This document shows, piece after piece, positions 1-8,190 of a stretch of 27,667 nt of DNA. Both the position numbers and the translations under genes were made by a program. Under the pieces are notes generated by a model. The model was given only the letters and a program-made list of their open reading frames with translations, was not told the origin of the DNA and did not search any database. Positions within the stretch are counted from its first letter, which is position 1, and every line of letters begins with the position of its first letter. The stretch is taken from the NCBI GenBank assembly GCA_002366645.1, contig DFBM01000123.1, positions 1 to 27,667 of the forward strand, given 5' to 3'. This stretch comes from Rhodobacterales bacterium UBA3080 (lineage in GTDB: Bacteria; Pseudomonadota; Alphaproteobacteria; Rhodobacterales; Rhodobacteraceae).

Positions 1-1003
1 TAACACGAACGCTCAAATCACCGGAACCAACCCGTTCTGCCGCCCCCGCGAGGCGTCGGACGGGTCGCGACAGGCGTTCTGCAAACCACATCCCGAACCA
101 GACAGCCGCGAGAATGACGATCAGAGCAAACCCCAGATAAATCAGGGCAAATTCAAACAACAGCCGGCCCCGATCACTTTCCAACTGGTTGTAAAGCGAA
201 ACGGTTTCCTGCGTTTCATCCAGCAACAACAGAATTTCCCCGTCCACTTCACGAGTCACATACAACAACCGATCCGCATAGGCGGACAAACCGATCAGCG
301 TGCGAAACTCCGAATTGGTCCAGTCTTCGATGATAACCGGCACACCGCTTAGGGCTTCGTTGATCTGATCCTGTGTTGGCTGTTCGTAATTGAACAGATA
401 CGAACGTTCTCCGCGCGCCACCAGACTTCCCGAGCTATTAATGACATAAGCTTCCGAAAGCGAGCGCTGCATTTGTAGCTGGCCACGGTTCAGGAATTCA
501 CGCAGATCGCCGACGGACAGCAAAGGAAGTCGCCGCTTCTGGGCGTTGAGATAATTGGCGAGCAGTTTGGCATCAGATTCAATATTCGTGCGATGCTCTT
601 CTTCATAAGCCTGCGCGGCTGTCAGCGAGTTGTTCACAACCTGCCGAACCCGCTCAGAAAACCAGCCTTCCAGACCAAAGTTCAAAGTAATTGCAGCAAA
701 AACCGCTACGAGAACGGTGGGAATAAGCGCCGTTAACGTAAAGACGCCTGTAAGCCTAAGGTGGAGCTTGGAACCCGCAGACCGACGCCGTCTTGCGGCA
801 ATTATCCGTACAACTTGTCGGAAAACCAATGCCGCCACAATCAAAACATAGACGAGATCGGCCAGAACTACATAACGTAGTAAGCTCGGGTCCCCTGGTC
901 GGTCAAACGCGCCAAAAAATAAAAATGTCGCCAAGACGAGAACCGGACCAAGGACGACCAACCCAAGTGTTACCACACTTCGAACGATACGGCGATTGCG
1001 CAT
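1..1003 (-). CDS. ntrY: Nitrogen regulation sensor histidine kinase NtrY, N-terminal part (runs off the left edge)
   Basis: Read from the ATG at 1003 to base 1, the minus strand stays open for 334 codons. No stop is present, so the gene continues outside the window. By eye the translation has hydrophobic segments at about residues 8-31, 43-62, 82-108 and 280-305. A large extracytoplasmic region lies between the third and fourth, and a HAMP linker starts near residue 305 (RLSRPVRRLAGAAERVGSGD). This is the NtrY plan: a membrane sensor, HAMP, then PAS, HisKA and ATPase domains, of which the last three lie outside. The family works with the response regulator NtrX in nitrogen and redox control. 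The gene follows ntrC by 89 bases in the same direction, as in Rhodobacter-type nifR3-ntrB-ntrC-ntrY-ntrX clusters. The identification rests on context and topology; the kinase core is not visible. The ribosome site (GGAA, about 4 bases before ATG) is weak. Confidence 0.85.
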   Translation of the reverse strand, partial: MRNRRIVRSVVTLGLVVLGPVLVLATFLFFGAFDRPGDPSLLRYVVLADLVYVLIVAALVFRQVVRIIAARRRRSAGSKLHLRLTGVFTLTALIPTVLVAVFAAITLNFGLEGWFSERVRQVVNNSLTAAQAYEEEHRTNIESDAKLLANYLNAQKRRLPLLSVGDLREFLNRGQLQMQRSLSEAYVINSSGSLVARGERSYLFNYEQPTQDQINEALSGVPVIIEDWTNSEFRTLIGLSAYADRLLYVTREVDGEILLLLDETQETVSLYNQLESDRGRLLFEFALIYLGFALIVILAAVWFGMWFAERLSRPVRRLAGAAERVGSGDLSVRV

Positions 1004-1092
1004 CGTTTCCAGTTTCAAAAATCCAGTTCTGAGTATGCTTTGTTGCAAGAGTGTTACAGATTCTGTTGCTATTCACTATATCTGTGACAAGT

Positions 1093-2532
1093 TTACATCA
1101 ACTTCTTGCCTCGTGTCACCTGAATGTCGAGCGAAGCTATTTTTTTACGCAGTGTATTTCGGTTAATACCCAGCAATTCGGCGGTTTTAAGCTGGTTACC
1201 TCGCGTAGCGGCCAACGAAAGCGCAATAAGCGGCAGTTCTACTTCCTTCAAAATACGGTCATAAAGCCCTGCCGGCGGCAGCGCATTACCGTGAAGATCA
1301 AAATACCGCTTCAAATGGCTTTCGATTGACGTAGAAAGGCTTTCGGCCCCGTTGTGCGTCGGCGCGAGAGCAGAACTCGGTCTTGCCTCGATTTCCTGTG
1401 TAACATTTTTCGCGCTTATCGTTTCATCCGGACATAAAACTGCAAGCCGATTAATCAGGTTTTCCAATTCGCGGACGTTTCCGGTCCAGATCTGTTGCTT
1501 TAGGACTTCGATTGCTTCTTTCGATATAATTTTACGTGGTAACCCTTGTGCTTCGGCCAGTTGAAGAAAATGTCGGGATAAATCGGCGACATCCTCTATA
1601 CGTTCCTGAAGGGTTGGCAGTCGGATCGGGACAACATTTAGTCGATAGAACAGGTCTTCGCGGAATTTTCCTTCATTGATTAGCCCACGTAGATCCTGAT
1701 GGGTGGCAGCGATGATGCGAACGTCGGATATGATGGTTTCATGCCCGCCAACACGCGAGAACTCCCCCTCTTGCAACACCCGCAACAGTCTCGACTGTGC
1801 TTCCAGCGGCAGGTCACCGACTTCGTCGAGAAAGAGCGTCCCGCCGTCTGCTTGCTCAAACTTCCCAATTGCGCTTGAATCCACGCCGGGCGAGCGGCGT
1901 TCGCTACCAAACAGTTCAATCTCTATCATATCAGCTGGAATAGTTGCGAGATTAACCGCAATAAACGGCCCCTTTTTCCGCTGCCCGAAACTATGTAACG
2001 CTTGTGCTACAAGCTCCTTGCCAGTTCCGGAAGCGCCCGTAATCATAACGCCGAGGTCTGTGTGCATGAGACGCGCCATTATCCGGTAAACCTCCTGCAT
2101 AGCCGGAGAACGCCCAATTAGTGGAAGGCTCTCGCCTTGCGTCTCGTCTTCTTGCTGCGGGGCGGTCGTGTTTTGGTTCAGCGCCTTATTAACGGTCGTC
2201 AGTAAATCCTTCAAATCAAACGGTTTTGGTAGGTATTCATACGCCCCGGTTTCCGTTGCCCGAATGGCGGTCATAACCGTATTTTGCGCGCTCATCACGA
2301 TTATCGGTAGATCGGGACGACGTTTTTTAATAGCTGGAAGGATATCGAGCGCGTCACCGTCCGGCATCATCACGTCAGTTACGATTACGTCGCCTTCACC
2401 CTCTTCAACCCAACGCCAAAGGGTTGATATGGTACCTGTGGATCGCACACGACACCCTGCCCGCGTCAGAGCTTGACTAAGCACGGTGCGGATCGTCCGG
2501 TCGTCGTCGGCAACAATTACGGTTCCATCCAT
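1093..2532 (-). CDS. ntrC: Nitrogen regulation response regulator NtrC, GAFTGA-less type
   Basis: The protein has 479 residues, starting at the ATG at 2532 (MDGTVIVADDD), 4 bases after the ntrB stop. An upstream in-frame extension into ntrB makes no domain sense. Domains in order: a receiver (about 1-115) with acidic pocket D10/D11, phospho-acceptor D53 in TDVMMPD and K103; an AAA+ ATPase (about 138-365) with Walker A GASGTGKE at 166-173 and Walker B GGTLFLDE at 230-237; and a C-terminal Fis-type helix-turn-helix (AELLGINRNTLRKK). NtrB phosphorylates it under nitrogen limitation and it then activates nitrogen-assimilation promoters. The oddity is that, after ELFG at 206-209, the usual EKGAFTGA is replaced by SERRSPGVDSS. 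GAFTGA is the loop that contacts sigma-54. Rhodobacter capsulatus NtrC also lacks it and works with housekeeping sigma-70 polymerase, so the same is inferred here. Confidence 0.96.
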   Translation of the reverse strand: MDGTVIVADDDRTIRTVLSQALTRAGCRVRSTGTISTLWRWVEEGEGDVIVTDVMMPDGDALDILPAIKKRRPDLPIIVMSAQNTVMTAIRATETGAYEYLPKPFDLKDLLTTVNKALNQNTTAPQQEDETQGESLPLIGRSPAMQEVYRIMARLMHTDLGVMITGASGTGKELVAQALHSFGQRKKGPFIAVNLATIPADMIEIELFGSERRSPGVDSSAIGKFEQADGGTLFLDEVGDLPLEAQSRLLRVLQEGEFSRVGGHETIISDVRIIAATHQDLRGLINEGKFREDLFYRLNVVPIRLPTLQERIEDVADLSRHFLQLAEAQGLPRKIISKEAIEVLKQQIWTGNVRELENLINRLAVLCPDETISAKNVTQEIEARPSSALAPTHNGAESLSTSIESHLKRYFDLHGNALPPAGLYDRILKEVELPLIALSLAATRGNQLKTAELLGINRNTLRKKIASLDIQVTRGKKLM

Positions 2533-2536
2533 CTTA

Positions 2537-3607
2537 TCAGTCCTTATCGCGCGCGCGCCAGATCGGCAGCAACACTTTGAATTTCGTTTTTCCGGGCTTC
2601 GAAACGCATTCGACAACACCGCCATGTTCCGAAATAATCTTTGAAACCATCGACAGTCCCAATCCGGTTCCGGCGGCTTTCGAACTGACAAACGGATCAA
2701 AAATGTCGTTAATCAAATCCAGTGGAATGCCCGCACCATTGTCGGTTATCGTCACTTCCAGCGGCAGGCTTTCCGATTTCTGACCGGGCATTTGAAGGCG
2801 GACACCCGGGCGGAATGCGGTTTTCAATGCAATAACTCCACCAACTTTTGGCGCCGCCTCTGCCGCATTTTTCAACAGGTTCTGGAACACTTGCGACAAC
2901 TGGTCGGCATCGCCAGATACGGGCGGCAATGATGGATCGAATTCTTCGGTAAACCGGACATGCTCGGCGAAACCAACTTTGGCGGCACGTTTTGCGCGAT
3001 CAAGAATATCGTGAATATTGATGGGTTCGCGTTCCGTCGTTCGCAAATCGCCAAATTGCTCAACGCGCTCGACCAGTCGTCCTATACGTCGAATTTCGTC
3101 CTGAATCAGGGTCGTTAGCTCCTGATCGTCTTCCGAAATGCTCATAGCCAGTAATTGAGCCGCGCCATTAATACCCGCCAATGGATTACGGATTTCATGC
3201 GCCAGCATTGCAGCCATTCCGGCAACCGACCGCGCGGCAGAGCGGTGCGTTAGACTGCGATCCATTTTCTCCGCTAACCCGCGAGGATGCAGCAGCAGCA
3301 AAACGTTTCCGTCTTGAAGACTGCTAGCATGTAAATCGTTCATTCTGGGCGGAATATCAGTCCAGCCAATTTCGACCCCGTGCAACACGACCGAGCCAGA
3401 CCCGTCACGGGCCTGGTCGACCACATTTTGCATAACACTACCCTCACCGACATAATCGACGAGGTTTTGCTGCCGCAGCTGTTTGACCGATGTCTCGCTA
3501 AAGGCCTCGGCGGCCGAGTTGCAGGTCACAAACCCGTTTACCGTGTTAAAAACAAATGCGGGATAAGGGATCCCGCCCCACAGGGTTTCGAAGTTGACTT
3601 CCGTCAT
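2537..3607 (-). CDS. ntrB: Nitrogen regulation sensor histidine kinase NtrB
   Basis: This 356-residue cytoplasmic kinase phosphorylates and dephosphorylates NtrC, and in this family it is controlled by PII proteins. The ATG at 3607 (MTEVNFETLW) overlaps the dusB stop as ATGA, which argues for translational coupling and against the longer reading from 3634. There is no transmembrane segment. A PAS-like sensor occupies about residues 10-110 (YPAFVFNTVNGFVTCNSAAE). The HisKA H-box LAHEIRNPL carries the phospho-accepting His137. The ATPase domain has an N-box (QVFQNLLKNAAEA, about 239-251), a G1 box (DNGAGIP, 289-295) and a G2 box (GTGLGL, 313-318). Length and motif order are normal for NtrB. It is the second gene of dusB-ntrB-ntrC-ntrY. 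Confidence 0.96.
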   Translation of the reverse strand: MTEVNFETLWGGIPYPAFVFNTVNGFVTCNSAAEAFSETSVKQLRQQNLVDYVGEGSVMQNVVDQARDGSGSVVLHGVEIGWTDIPPRMNDLHASSLQDGNVLLLLHPRGLAEKMDRSLTHRSAARSVAGMAAMLAHEIRNPLAGINGAAQLLAMSISEDDQELTTLIQDEIRRIGRLVERVEQFGDLRTTEREPINIHDILDRAKRAAKVGFAEHVRFTEEFDPSLPPVSGDADQLSQVFQNLLKNAAEAAPKVGGVIALKTAFRPGVRLQMPGQKSESLPLEVTITDNGAGIPLDLINDIFDPFVSSKAAGTGLGLSMVSKIISEHGGVVECVSKPGKTKFKVLLPIWRARDKD

Positions 3608-4596
3608 GCTGCATCCTCGATGAAGGTACCACAATCTCGAAGGCCTGCTGAAAGTAGTTGAACGACGAGTGCTGGCTCGGATTGCGTTATCACGGAACGC
3701 CGAAGTTCTGATCCTCCTTCAATTCGCTCAAGATACCATCCAAGGTGTTTTCGTGCGCATTTTCCACCCATTTCAGGACCGTAGAAGTCGATCATATCCT
3801 CGTAATGTTCAAGAATTATGTCAGATAGCGCGCCGCCTGTGGGCGTGTCGGGACCGGTTTCGTTGGAAATTCCTGCCGCGATCTGCGCCAAAAGCCAAGG
3901 TTGCCCTTGTGCGCCACGCCCAACCATGACGCCATCTGCTCCGGAATCTGCCAGTGCCTTTTGGGCCGACGATGAATTCACGATATCACCATTGGCAATG
4001 ACCGGTATTTTAACCGCGGTTTTAACCGCGTTGATCGCCGCCCAATCCGCAGCACCTTTATAAAACTGGCAACGTGTGCGGCCATGTATTGTTATCATTT
4101 GAATGCCGGCATCTTCAGCACGCTTTGCAATATCAGGTGCATTCAGACAATCATCGTCCCAACCAAGCCGCATTTTCAGTGTTACGGGCACATCAACCGC
4201 ATTTACCACCGCTTCGATAAGCGACAACGCATGATCCGGCGTCTTCATAAGCGCGGAACCTGAATATCCGGAGGTAACCTTTTTCGCCGGACACCCCATA
4301 TTAATGTCGATGATCCGCGCACCTTGATCGACACATAGTTTGGCGCATTCGGCCATCCAATACGCCTCGCGGCCAGCGATTTGTACCGACGTCCGCTCGT
4401 TTTCCAACCCAAGCTCCGCACGTGCGCGTGCTGACGGTCGTGCCTGAACCAGCTCTTGGCTCGCGACCATTTCCGAAACCACCAACCCTGTCCCGAACCG
4501 CAAAACCATTTTGCGGAAAGGTAGATCAGTAATTCCAGCCAAGGGGGCCAGAAAAACCGGAGGGTCTAAGGTTAAATTTCCGACAGTTATCGACAA
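3604..4596 (-). CDS. dusB: tRNA-dihydrouridine synthase DusB (NifR3)
   Basis: This FMN-dependent enzyme reduces uridine to dihydrouridine in tRNA D-loops. It has 330 residues, normal for the family. The N-terminus carries the typical FLAPLAGITDLPFR (about 15-28). The catalytic cysteine is C102 in DINMGCPAKKV. Flavin-barrel motifs TIHGRTRCQFYKG, PVIANGDI and GVMVGRGAQGQPW follow in order. The old name nifR3 reflects its conserved place at the head of the ntrBC operon, which this window reproduces: its TGA overlaps the ntrB ATG by 4 bases. It is divergent from ispDF across a 124-base gap that should hold promoters for both operons. Nothing looks abnormal. Confidence 0.97.
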   Translation of the reverse strand: MSITVGNLTLDPPVFLAPLAGITDLPFRKMVLRFGTGLVVSEMVASQELVQARPSARARAELGLENERTSVQIAGREAYWMAECAKLCVDQGARIIDINMGCPAKKVTSGYSGSALMKTPDHALSLIEAVVNAVDVPVTLKMRLGWDDDCLNAPDIAKRAEDAGIQMITIHGRTRCQFYKGAADWAAINAVKTAVKIPVIANGDIVNSSSAQKALADSGADGVMVGRGAQGQPWLLAQIAAGISNETGPDTPTGGALSDIILEHYEDMIDFYGPEMGGKCARKHLGWYLERIEGGSELRRSVITQSEPALVVQLLSAGLRDCGTFIEDAA

Positions 4597-4720
4597 ATGC
4601 TTAATCCTTGGGCAGTTACCAATTAATTACAGTAGTACAGAGATTTCGGCAACCATTTTACATGCTGCATTGTGAACTATACGCCTGATAGGCTATGCAT
4701 CGCTCAAATATGGAGGTCGC
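4597..4720. promoter_or_regulatory. Divergent intergenic region between dusB-ntrBC and ispDF
   Basis: These 124 bases lie between two divergent start codons, so they must hold outward promoters for the nitrogen operon (leftward) and the isoprenoid operon (rightward). On the plus strand a tentative sigma-70 pair is TTGTGA at 4670-4675 and TATGCA at 4694-4699, with an 18-base spacer. A strong ribosome site GGAGG at 4712-4716 sits 4 bases before the ispDF ATG. I see no sigma-54 (GG-N10-GC type) element. The box assignments are by eye and weak. Confidence 0.4.
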
Positions 4721-5863
4721 ATGAACATTATCGGGCTAATTGTTGCAGCCGGACGCGGTAAGCGGGCTGGCGGTGATGTCCCTAAACAGTATCGCGAATT
4801 GTGTGGCCAGACAGTGTTGCACAGATCGATAATGGCACTTTTAACGCACCCTCAGATTACAAAGGTGCAAGTTGTTATACGCGCGGACGATGTTGTTGAT
4901 TATCATTCCTCAACGAACGGGATTTCAAACCTTCTACCGGTCTGCATTGGTGGCGCTGAGCGTCATGACTCGGTGCTGGCAGGCTTGGAGGCCATTGAAA
5001 CCCACGGGCCTGATATTGTGCTAATACATGACGCCGCGCGACCGCTCGTGAGTAAAACTGTTATCTCGGAGGTGATAAACGCCCTTTCGGACCACAGCGG
5101 CGCATTTCCAGCCCTGAAGGTAGTTGATGCTCTTTGGCGGGGAAACTCCACCATAGAAGCACCGGAATCCCGCGAAGGTTTATGGCGCGCGCAAACGCCA
5201 CAAGGATTCAGGTTTGATGAAATTCTCGCCGCCCATAAAAACCTCGCCTCACCCGCACTCGATGATGTGGCCGTAGCATTTGCCGCAGGATTGAACGTTG
5301 CTATAACGAACGGTTCGGAAGATAACTTCAAGATAACCAACCCCGAGGATTTCGCCCGGGCCGAAGCAATACTGAAAGAAGACATGGATATACGAACTGG
5401 AAACGGCTTTGACGTTCACAAATTCGGCGATGGCGACTACGTTACGCTCTGTGGTGTGGAAATTCCGCACACGAACGGACTTGTCGGGCACTCGGATGCA
5501 GACGTGGCGATGCATACTATCACCGACGCAATATTCGGCGCGTTGTCCGAAGGCGACATTGGCCAATGGTTTCCGCCGAGCAATCCACAATGGAAAGGAG
5601 CAGCTTCGGATATTTTCCTTCTAAGGGCCGTTGAACGCGCCGATGCACGCGGGTTCAAAATCAATCACATCGATTGTACTATCATCTGCGAAACGCCTAA
5701 AATAGGCCCGCACGCCATGGCGATGCGTGAAAGGATGGCGGAAATAATGGGGATGGATGTTGACAGGGTAAGTGTCAAAGCAACCACTTCCGAAAAACTG
5801 GGATTTACAGGCCGCGGCGAAGGTATCGCCGCCATGGCAACAGCAACACTGGTGAAATTATGA
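4721..5863 (+). CDS. ispDF: Bifunctional IspD/IspF, non-mevalonate isoprenoid pathway
   Basis: This is a 380-residue fusion of two steps of the MEP pathway. Residues 1-222 are IspD (2-C-methyl-D-erythritol 4-phosphate cytidylyltransferase): the nucleotide-binding start LIVAAGRGKR with PKQY (21-24), then LIHDAARPLV at 101-110. Residues 223-380 are IspF (2-C-methyl-D-erythritol 2,4-cyclodiphosphate synthase): DVH at 231-233 and GHSDADVAMH up to H265 supply the zinc ligands D231, H233 and H265, and the C-terminus has the KATTSEKLGFTGRGEGIAA signature. The IspF half starts at an internal Met (MDIRTGNGF). IspD-IspF fusions are well known in alphaproteobacteria. The intermediate enzyme, IspE, is not encoded here. 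It heads an operon and its stop overlaps the pgpA start. Confidence 0.97.
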   Translation: MNIIGLIVAAGRGKRAGGDVPKQYRELCGQTVLHRSIMALLTHPQITKVQVVIRADDVVDYHSSTNGISNLLPVCIGGAERHDSVLAGLEAIETHGPDIVLIHDAARPLVSKTVISEVINALSDHSGAFPALKVVDALWRGNSTIEAPESREGLWRAQTPQGFRFDEILAAHKNLASPALDDVAVAFAAGLNVAITNGSEDNFKITNPEDFARAEAILKEDMDIRTGNGFDVHKFGDGDYVTLCGVEIPHTNGLVGHSDADVAMHTITDAIFGALSEGDIGQWFPPSNPQWKGAASDIFLLRAVERADARGFKINHIDCTIICETPKIGPHAMAMRERMAEIMGMDVDRVSVKATTSEKLGFTGRGEGIAAMATATLVKL

Positions 5864-6351
5864 TCCGACTAATCACAACATTTTTTGGCGCGGGCCTATT
5901 GCCCAAAGCCCCGGGAACATGGGGCAGCTTGGCTGCACTCCCCGTTGGATGGGTACTCCACGGTCTAGGCGGGTTCCCGTTGCTCGTGGTCGCCACCATC
6001 GCCGCGTTTGCCGTCGGCTTATGGGCGACCGCCGTAGAAACCCGTGGTGCTGACGATCACGACCCCTCAACGATTGTTATCGACGAGGTGGTAGGCATCT
6101 GGATCGCGCTAATGCCGTTATCTGCGGGCATGTGGATGAATAACCAGCCCGACTGGCTGTTCCCCTACCCTGGCTGGATTACAGCCTTTATCTTCTTTCG
6201 TATTTTCGACATCTGGAAGCCCTGGATTGTCGGCTGGGCAGACCGCATGCATACGCCGTTAGGTGTTATGCTCGACGATGTTATGGCCGGTATATTGGCA
6301 GCGATCGTTGTTACGGCCGCCGCCGGTTTTTCGCATGGAGTATTGATGTGA
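5860..6351 (+). CDS. pgpA: Phosphatidylglycerophosphatase A
   Basis: PgpA is an inner-membrane phosphatase that removes the phosphate from phosphatidylglycerophosphate to make phosphatidylglycerol. The protein has 163 residues, normal for the family. The family start motif GLLPKAPGTWGSLAALP lies at about 12-28. The acidic catalytic stretch DDHDPSTIVIDEVVG (65-79) matches the usual D-P-S-x-I-V-I-D-E pattern. Several hydrophobic segments follow, and an acidic LDDVMAG lies near the end. The ATG overlaps the ispDF stop by 4 bases, and its own stop overlaps the next start, so the three genes are almost certainly cotranscribed and coupled. Confidence 0.95.
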   Translation: MIRLITTFFGAGLLPKAPGTWGSLAALPVGWVLHGLGGFPLLVVATIAAFAVGLWATAVETRGADDHDPSTIVIDEVVGIWIALMPLSAGMWMNNQPDWLFPYPGWITAFIFFRIFDIWKPWIVGWADRMHTPLGVMLDDVMAGILAAIVVTAAAGFSHGVLM

Positions 6352-6833
6352 TCCCGCATTACGAACTTGCCCAGAAAGTCGTTCAAGCCGCCAAAGCCAA
6401 AGGCTTGGTCATCGCAACTGCTGAAAGCTGTACCGGTGGAATGATTTCGGCGTCTATTACCGACATTGCCGGTTCGTCTTCGGTTTTTGACCGTGGATTT
6501 GTAACCTATTCCTACCCGTCAAAAACCGATCTTTTGGACGTGGCGACATCGGTACTGACCGAACACGGTGCCGTTTCGGAACCGGTCGCAAGGCAAATGG
6601 CGCAGGGAGCCCTCACAAATTCGCGCGCCGACATTGCCGTTGCTGTAACCGGAGTTGCTGGTCCGGGCGCAGATGGAAGCAAACCCGAAGGTCTGGTCTG
6701 GTTTGGCATGGCGTCCATGGGCGGCGTCATTTCCGTTGCGCATAACTTCGGCCCCATCGGCAGAGACAAAGTCCGATTGGCGACCGTGGAAATTGCACTA
6801 CAATTATTGTTGACCGAAGTTGAGCGCCTTTAG
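6348..6833 (+). CDS. pncC: CinA C-terminal domain protein, nicotinamide-nucleotide amidohydrolase (PncC type)
   Basis: This 161-residue stand-alone CinA C-terminal domain belongs to the family that deamidates nicotinamide mononucleotide to nicotinate mononucleotide in NAD recycling. Visible motifs are ATAESCTGG, with the likely nucleophile Ser27; FVTYSYPSKTDLL, with Y54 and K59; and TGVAGPGADGSKPEG (101-115). The N-terminal molybdopterin-binding domain of full-length CinA is absent, as in the short PncC form. The start is a GTG at 6348 that overlaps the pgpA stop (GTGA); this is the only start that keeps the family N-terminus. It is the last gene of ispDF-pgpA-cinA. I see no clear intrinsic terminator after it. 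Confidence 0.92.
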   Translation: MIPHYELAQKVVQAAKAKGLVIATAESCTGGMISASITDIAGSSSVFDRGFVTYSYPSKTDLLDVATSVLTEHGAVSEPVARQMAQGALTNSRADIAVAVTGVAGPGADGSKPEGLVWFGMASMGGVISVAHNFGPIGRDKVRLATVEIALQLLLTEVERL

Positions 6834-7003
6834 TCAGATCAATACTGCCCAACATTTGAGCAAATGCTAACTTTAAGCCCAATAAGCAGGCTAATCGTGA
6901 TTTTCAGCTAAATTCGACCACTTCTTCACTTGTCGAACCGATTCAACACAAAGAAATTCCCGCACAAAAGCGCACAAGCGTAAAAAAAATAAAGGGAATA
7001 ACA
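6834..7003 (+). promoter_or_regulatory. Upstream region of amtB with a tandem 10-base direct repeat
   Basis: This 170-base gap should carry the amtB promoter. At 6961-6980 two head-to-tail 10-base units (CGCACAAAAG, CGCACAAGCG) share CGCACAA, the second ending 23 bases before the ATG. An A-rich run follows, then a ribosome site (AGGG, 6993-6996). I found no sigma-54 consensus (TGGCAC-N5-TTGC) and no clear NtrC dyad, which fits an NtrC that would use sigma-70 polymerase. The function of the repeat is unknown; operator or leader element are both possible. Confidence 0.35.
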
Positions 7004-8185
7004 ATGGTTGCTGCTGATACAGCGTGGATTCTAGTTGCCACGACACTCGTCCTATTCATGACTTTACCTGGTTTGGCGCTTTTTTACGGCGGCCTTGTGC
7101 GCGCCCGTAATGTGCTATCCGTCTTTATGCAAACCATCGCGATTGCCGCGCTCATGTCGATACTCTGGCTGGCTGCCGGGTATTCCATCGCGTTCGGCCC
7201 GAGCGAGAGCGGCATCTGGGGTGGTTTATCGAAAGCCTTCCTGATTGGTGTGGACGCGGACTCGCTGTTTGGCACGATACCTGAAATCCTGTTCTTCGCC
7301 TTCCAGATGACCTTCGCGATCATTACGCCAGCTTTGATAGTTGGCGCATACGTCGAACGGGTTACCTTTGCCTTCGTCCTGACATTTTCCGCCCTCTGGA
7401 TGCTGTTAGTATATGCGCCCGTTGCTCACTGGATCTGGGGTGGTGGCTTCCTGTCGGATGGTGGAATTTTCGGCGATGTCGGAACCAAGGATTTTGCTGG
7501 CGGTATCGTGGTGCACGAAACGGCCGGACTTGCAGCACTCGTGGTTGCATATTTTCTTGGTCACCGAAAAGACAAATCCAAGCCGCCACACAATCCTGGC
7601 TTTGTGATGCTCGGCGCATCCATGCTTTGGGTCGGCTGGTTTGGTTTTAACGCAGGTTCGCAGCTTGCCGCAGACGGCGGTGCAGCGATGGCGATGGTTG
7701 TCACACATATCTCGGCGGCCACAGCTTCGCTTAGCTGGGTGGCATGGGAACGTATCAAATACGGTAAAGCCTCGATGGTTGGGCTGGTAACGGGTACGAT
7801 CGCAGGTCTGGCATCGATCACACCTGCATCTGGTTTTGTCGGGCCGGTTGAAGCACTACTAATCGGTGCCATCGCCGGTGTGTTAACTCAGGAAGCTTGC
7901 CGTTTCGTAAAGGGGTTCCTCAAGATTGACGACACATTGGACGTCTTTGCGGTTCACGGCATTGGCGGTATCTTCGGCACAATCATGATCGCTGTATTCG
8001 GAGCAGGTAGCTGGGCAGCACAGCTCGGCGCACTGGCAATCGTCGGGGTTTTCACCTTTGTTGTAACAATAGTTTTGGTTAAACTGATCACGCTATTCAT
8101 TCCGATCCGCGTCAGCGAGGAAGAAGAATACACCGGTCTCGACCTAAGTTCACACGGCGAGCGAGCCTACGACTTAACGTCGTAA
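7004..8185 (+). CDS. amtB: Ammonium transporter, Amt family
   Basis: This inner-membrane ammonium channel has 393 residues. Family signatures are TAWILVATTLVLFMTLPGLA at the N-terminus (no cleavable signal peptide evident), AFQMTFAIITPALIVGAYVER (about 99-119) and the NPGF/GWFGFNAGS segment (197-219). The twin pore histidines are H171 (VVHETAG) and H318 (VHGIGG). About eleven hydrophobic segments and the short cytoplasmic tail EEYTGLDLSSHGERAY, the part that meets PII in this family, are present. No glnK/glnB gene is adjacent, unlike the usual glnK-amtB pair, so this could be a separate AmtY-like paralogue as in Rhodobacter capsulatus. It converges on ratA with 5 bases between the stops. Confidence 0.95.
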   Translation: MVAADTAWILVATTLVLFMTLPGLALFYGGLVRARNVLSVFMQTIAIAALMSILWLAAGYSIAFGPSESGIWGGLSKAFLIGVDADSLFGTIPEILFFAFQMTFAIITPALIVGAYVERVTFAFVLTFSALWMLLVYAPVAHWIWGGGFLSDGGIFGDVGTKDFAGGIVVHETAGLAALVVAYFLGHRKDKSKPPHNPGFVMLGASMLWVGWFGFNAGSQLAADGGAAMAMVVTHISAATASLSWVAWERIKYGKASMVGLVTGTIAGLASITPASGFVGPVEALLIGAIAGVLTQEACRFVKGFLKIDDTLDVFAVHGIGGIFGTIMIAVFGAGSWAAQLGALAIVGVFTFVVTIVLVKLITLFIPIRVSEEEEYTGLDLSSHGERAYDLTS

Positions 8186-8190
8186 TTAAG

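Noticed and set aside
2533..2700. Longer NtrC starting within ntrB
   Set aside because: The extra 56 residues overlap the ntrB ATPase end in another frame, lack receiver-domain sequence and are not needed; MDGTVIVADDD is the normal NtrC start.
6834..7003. Sigma-54 promoter for amtB
   Set aside because: No GG-N10-GC element with the usual flanking bases was found by eye.
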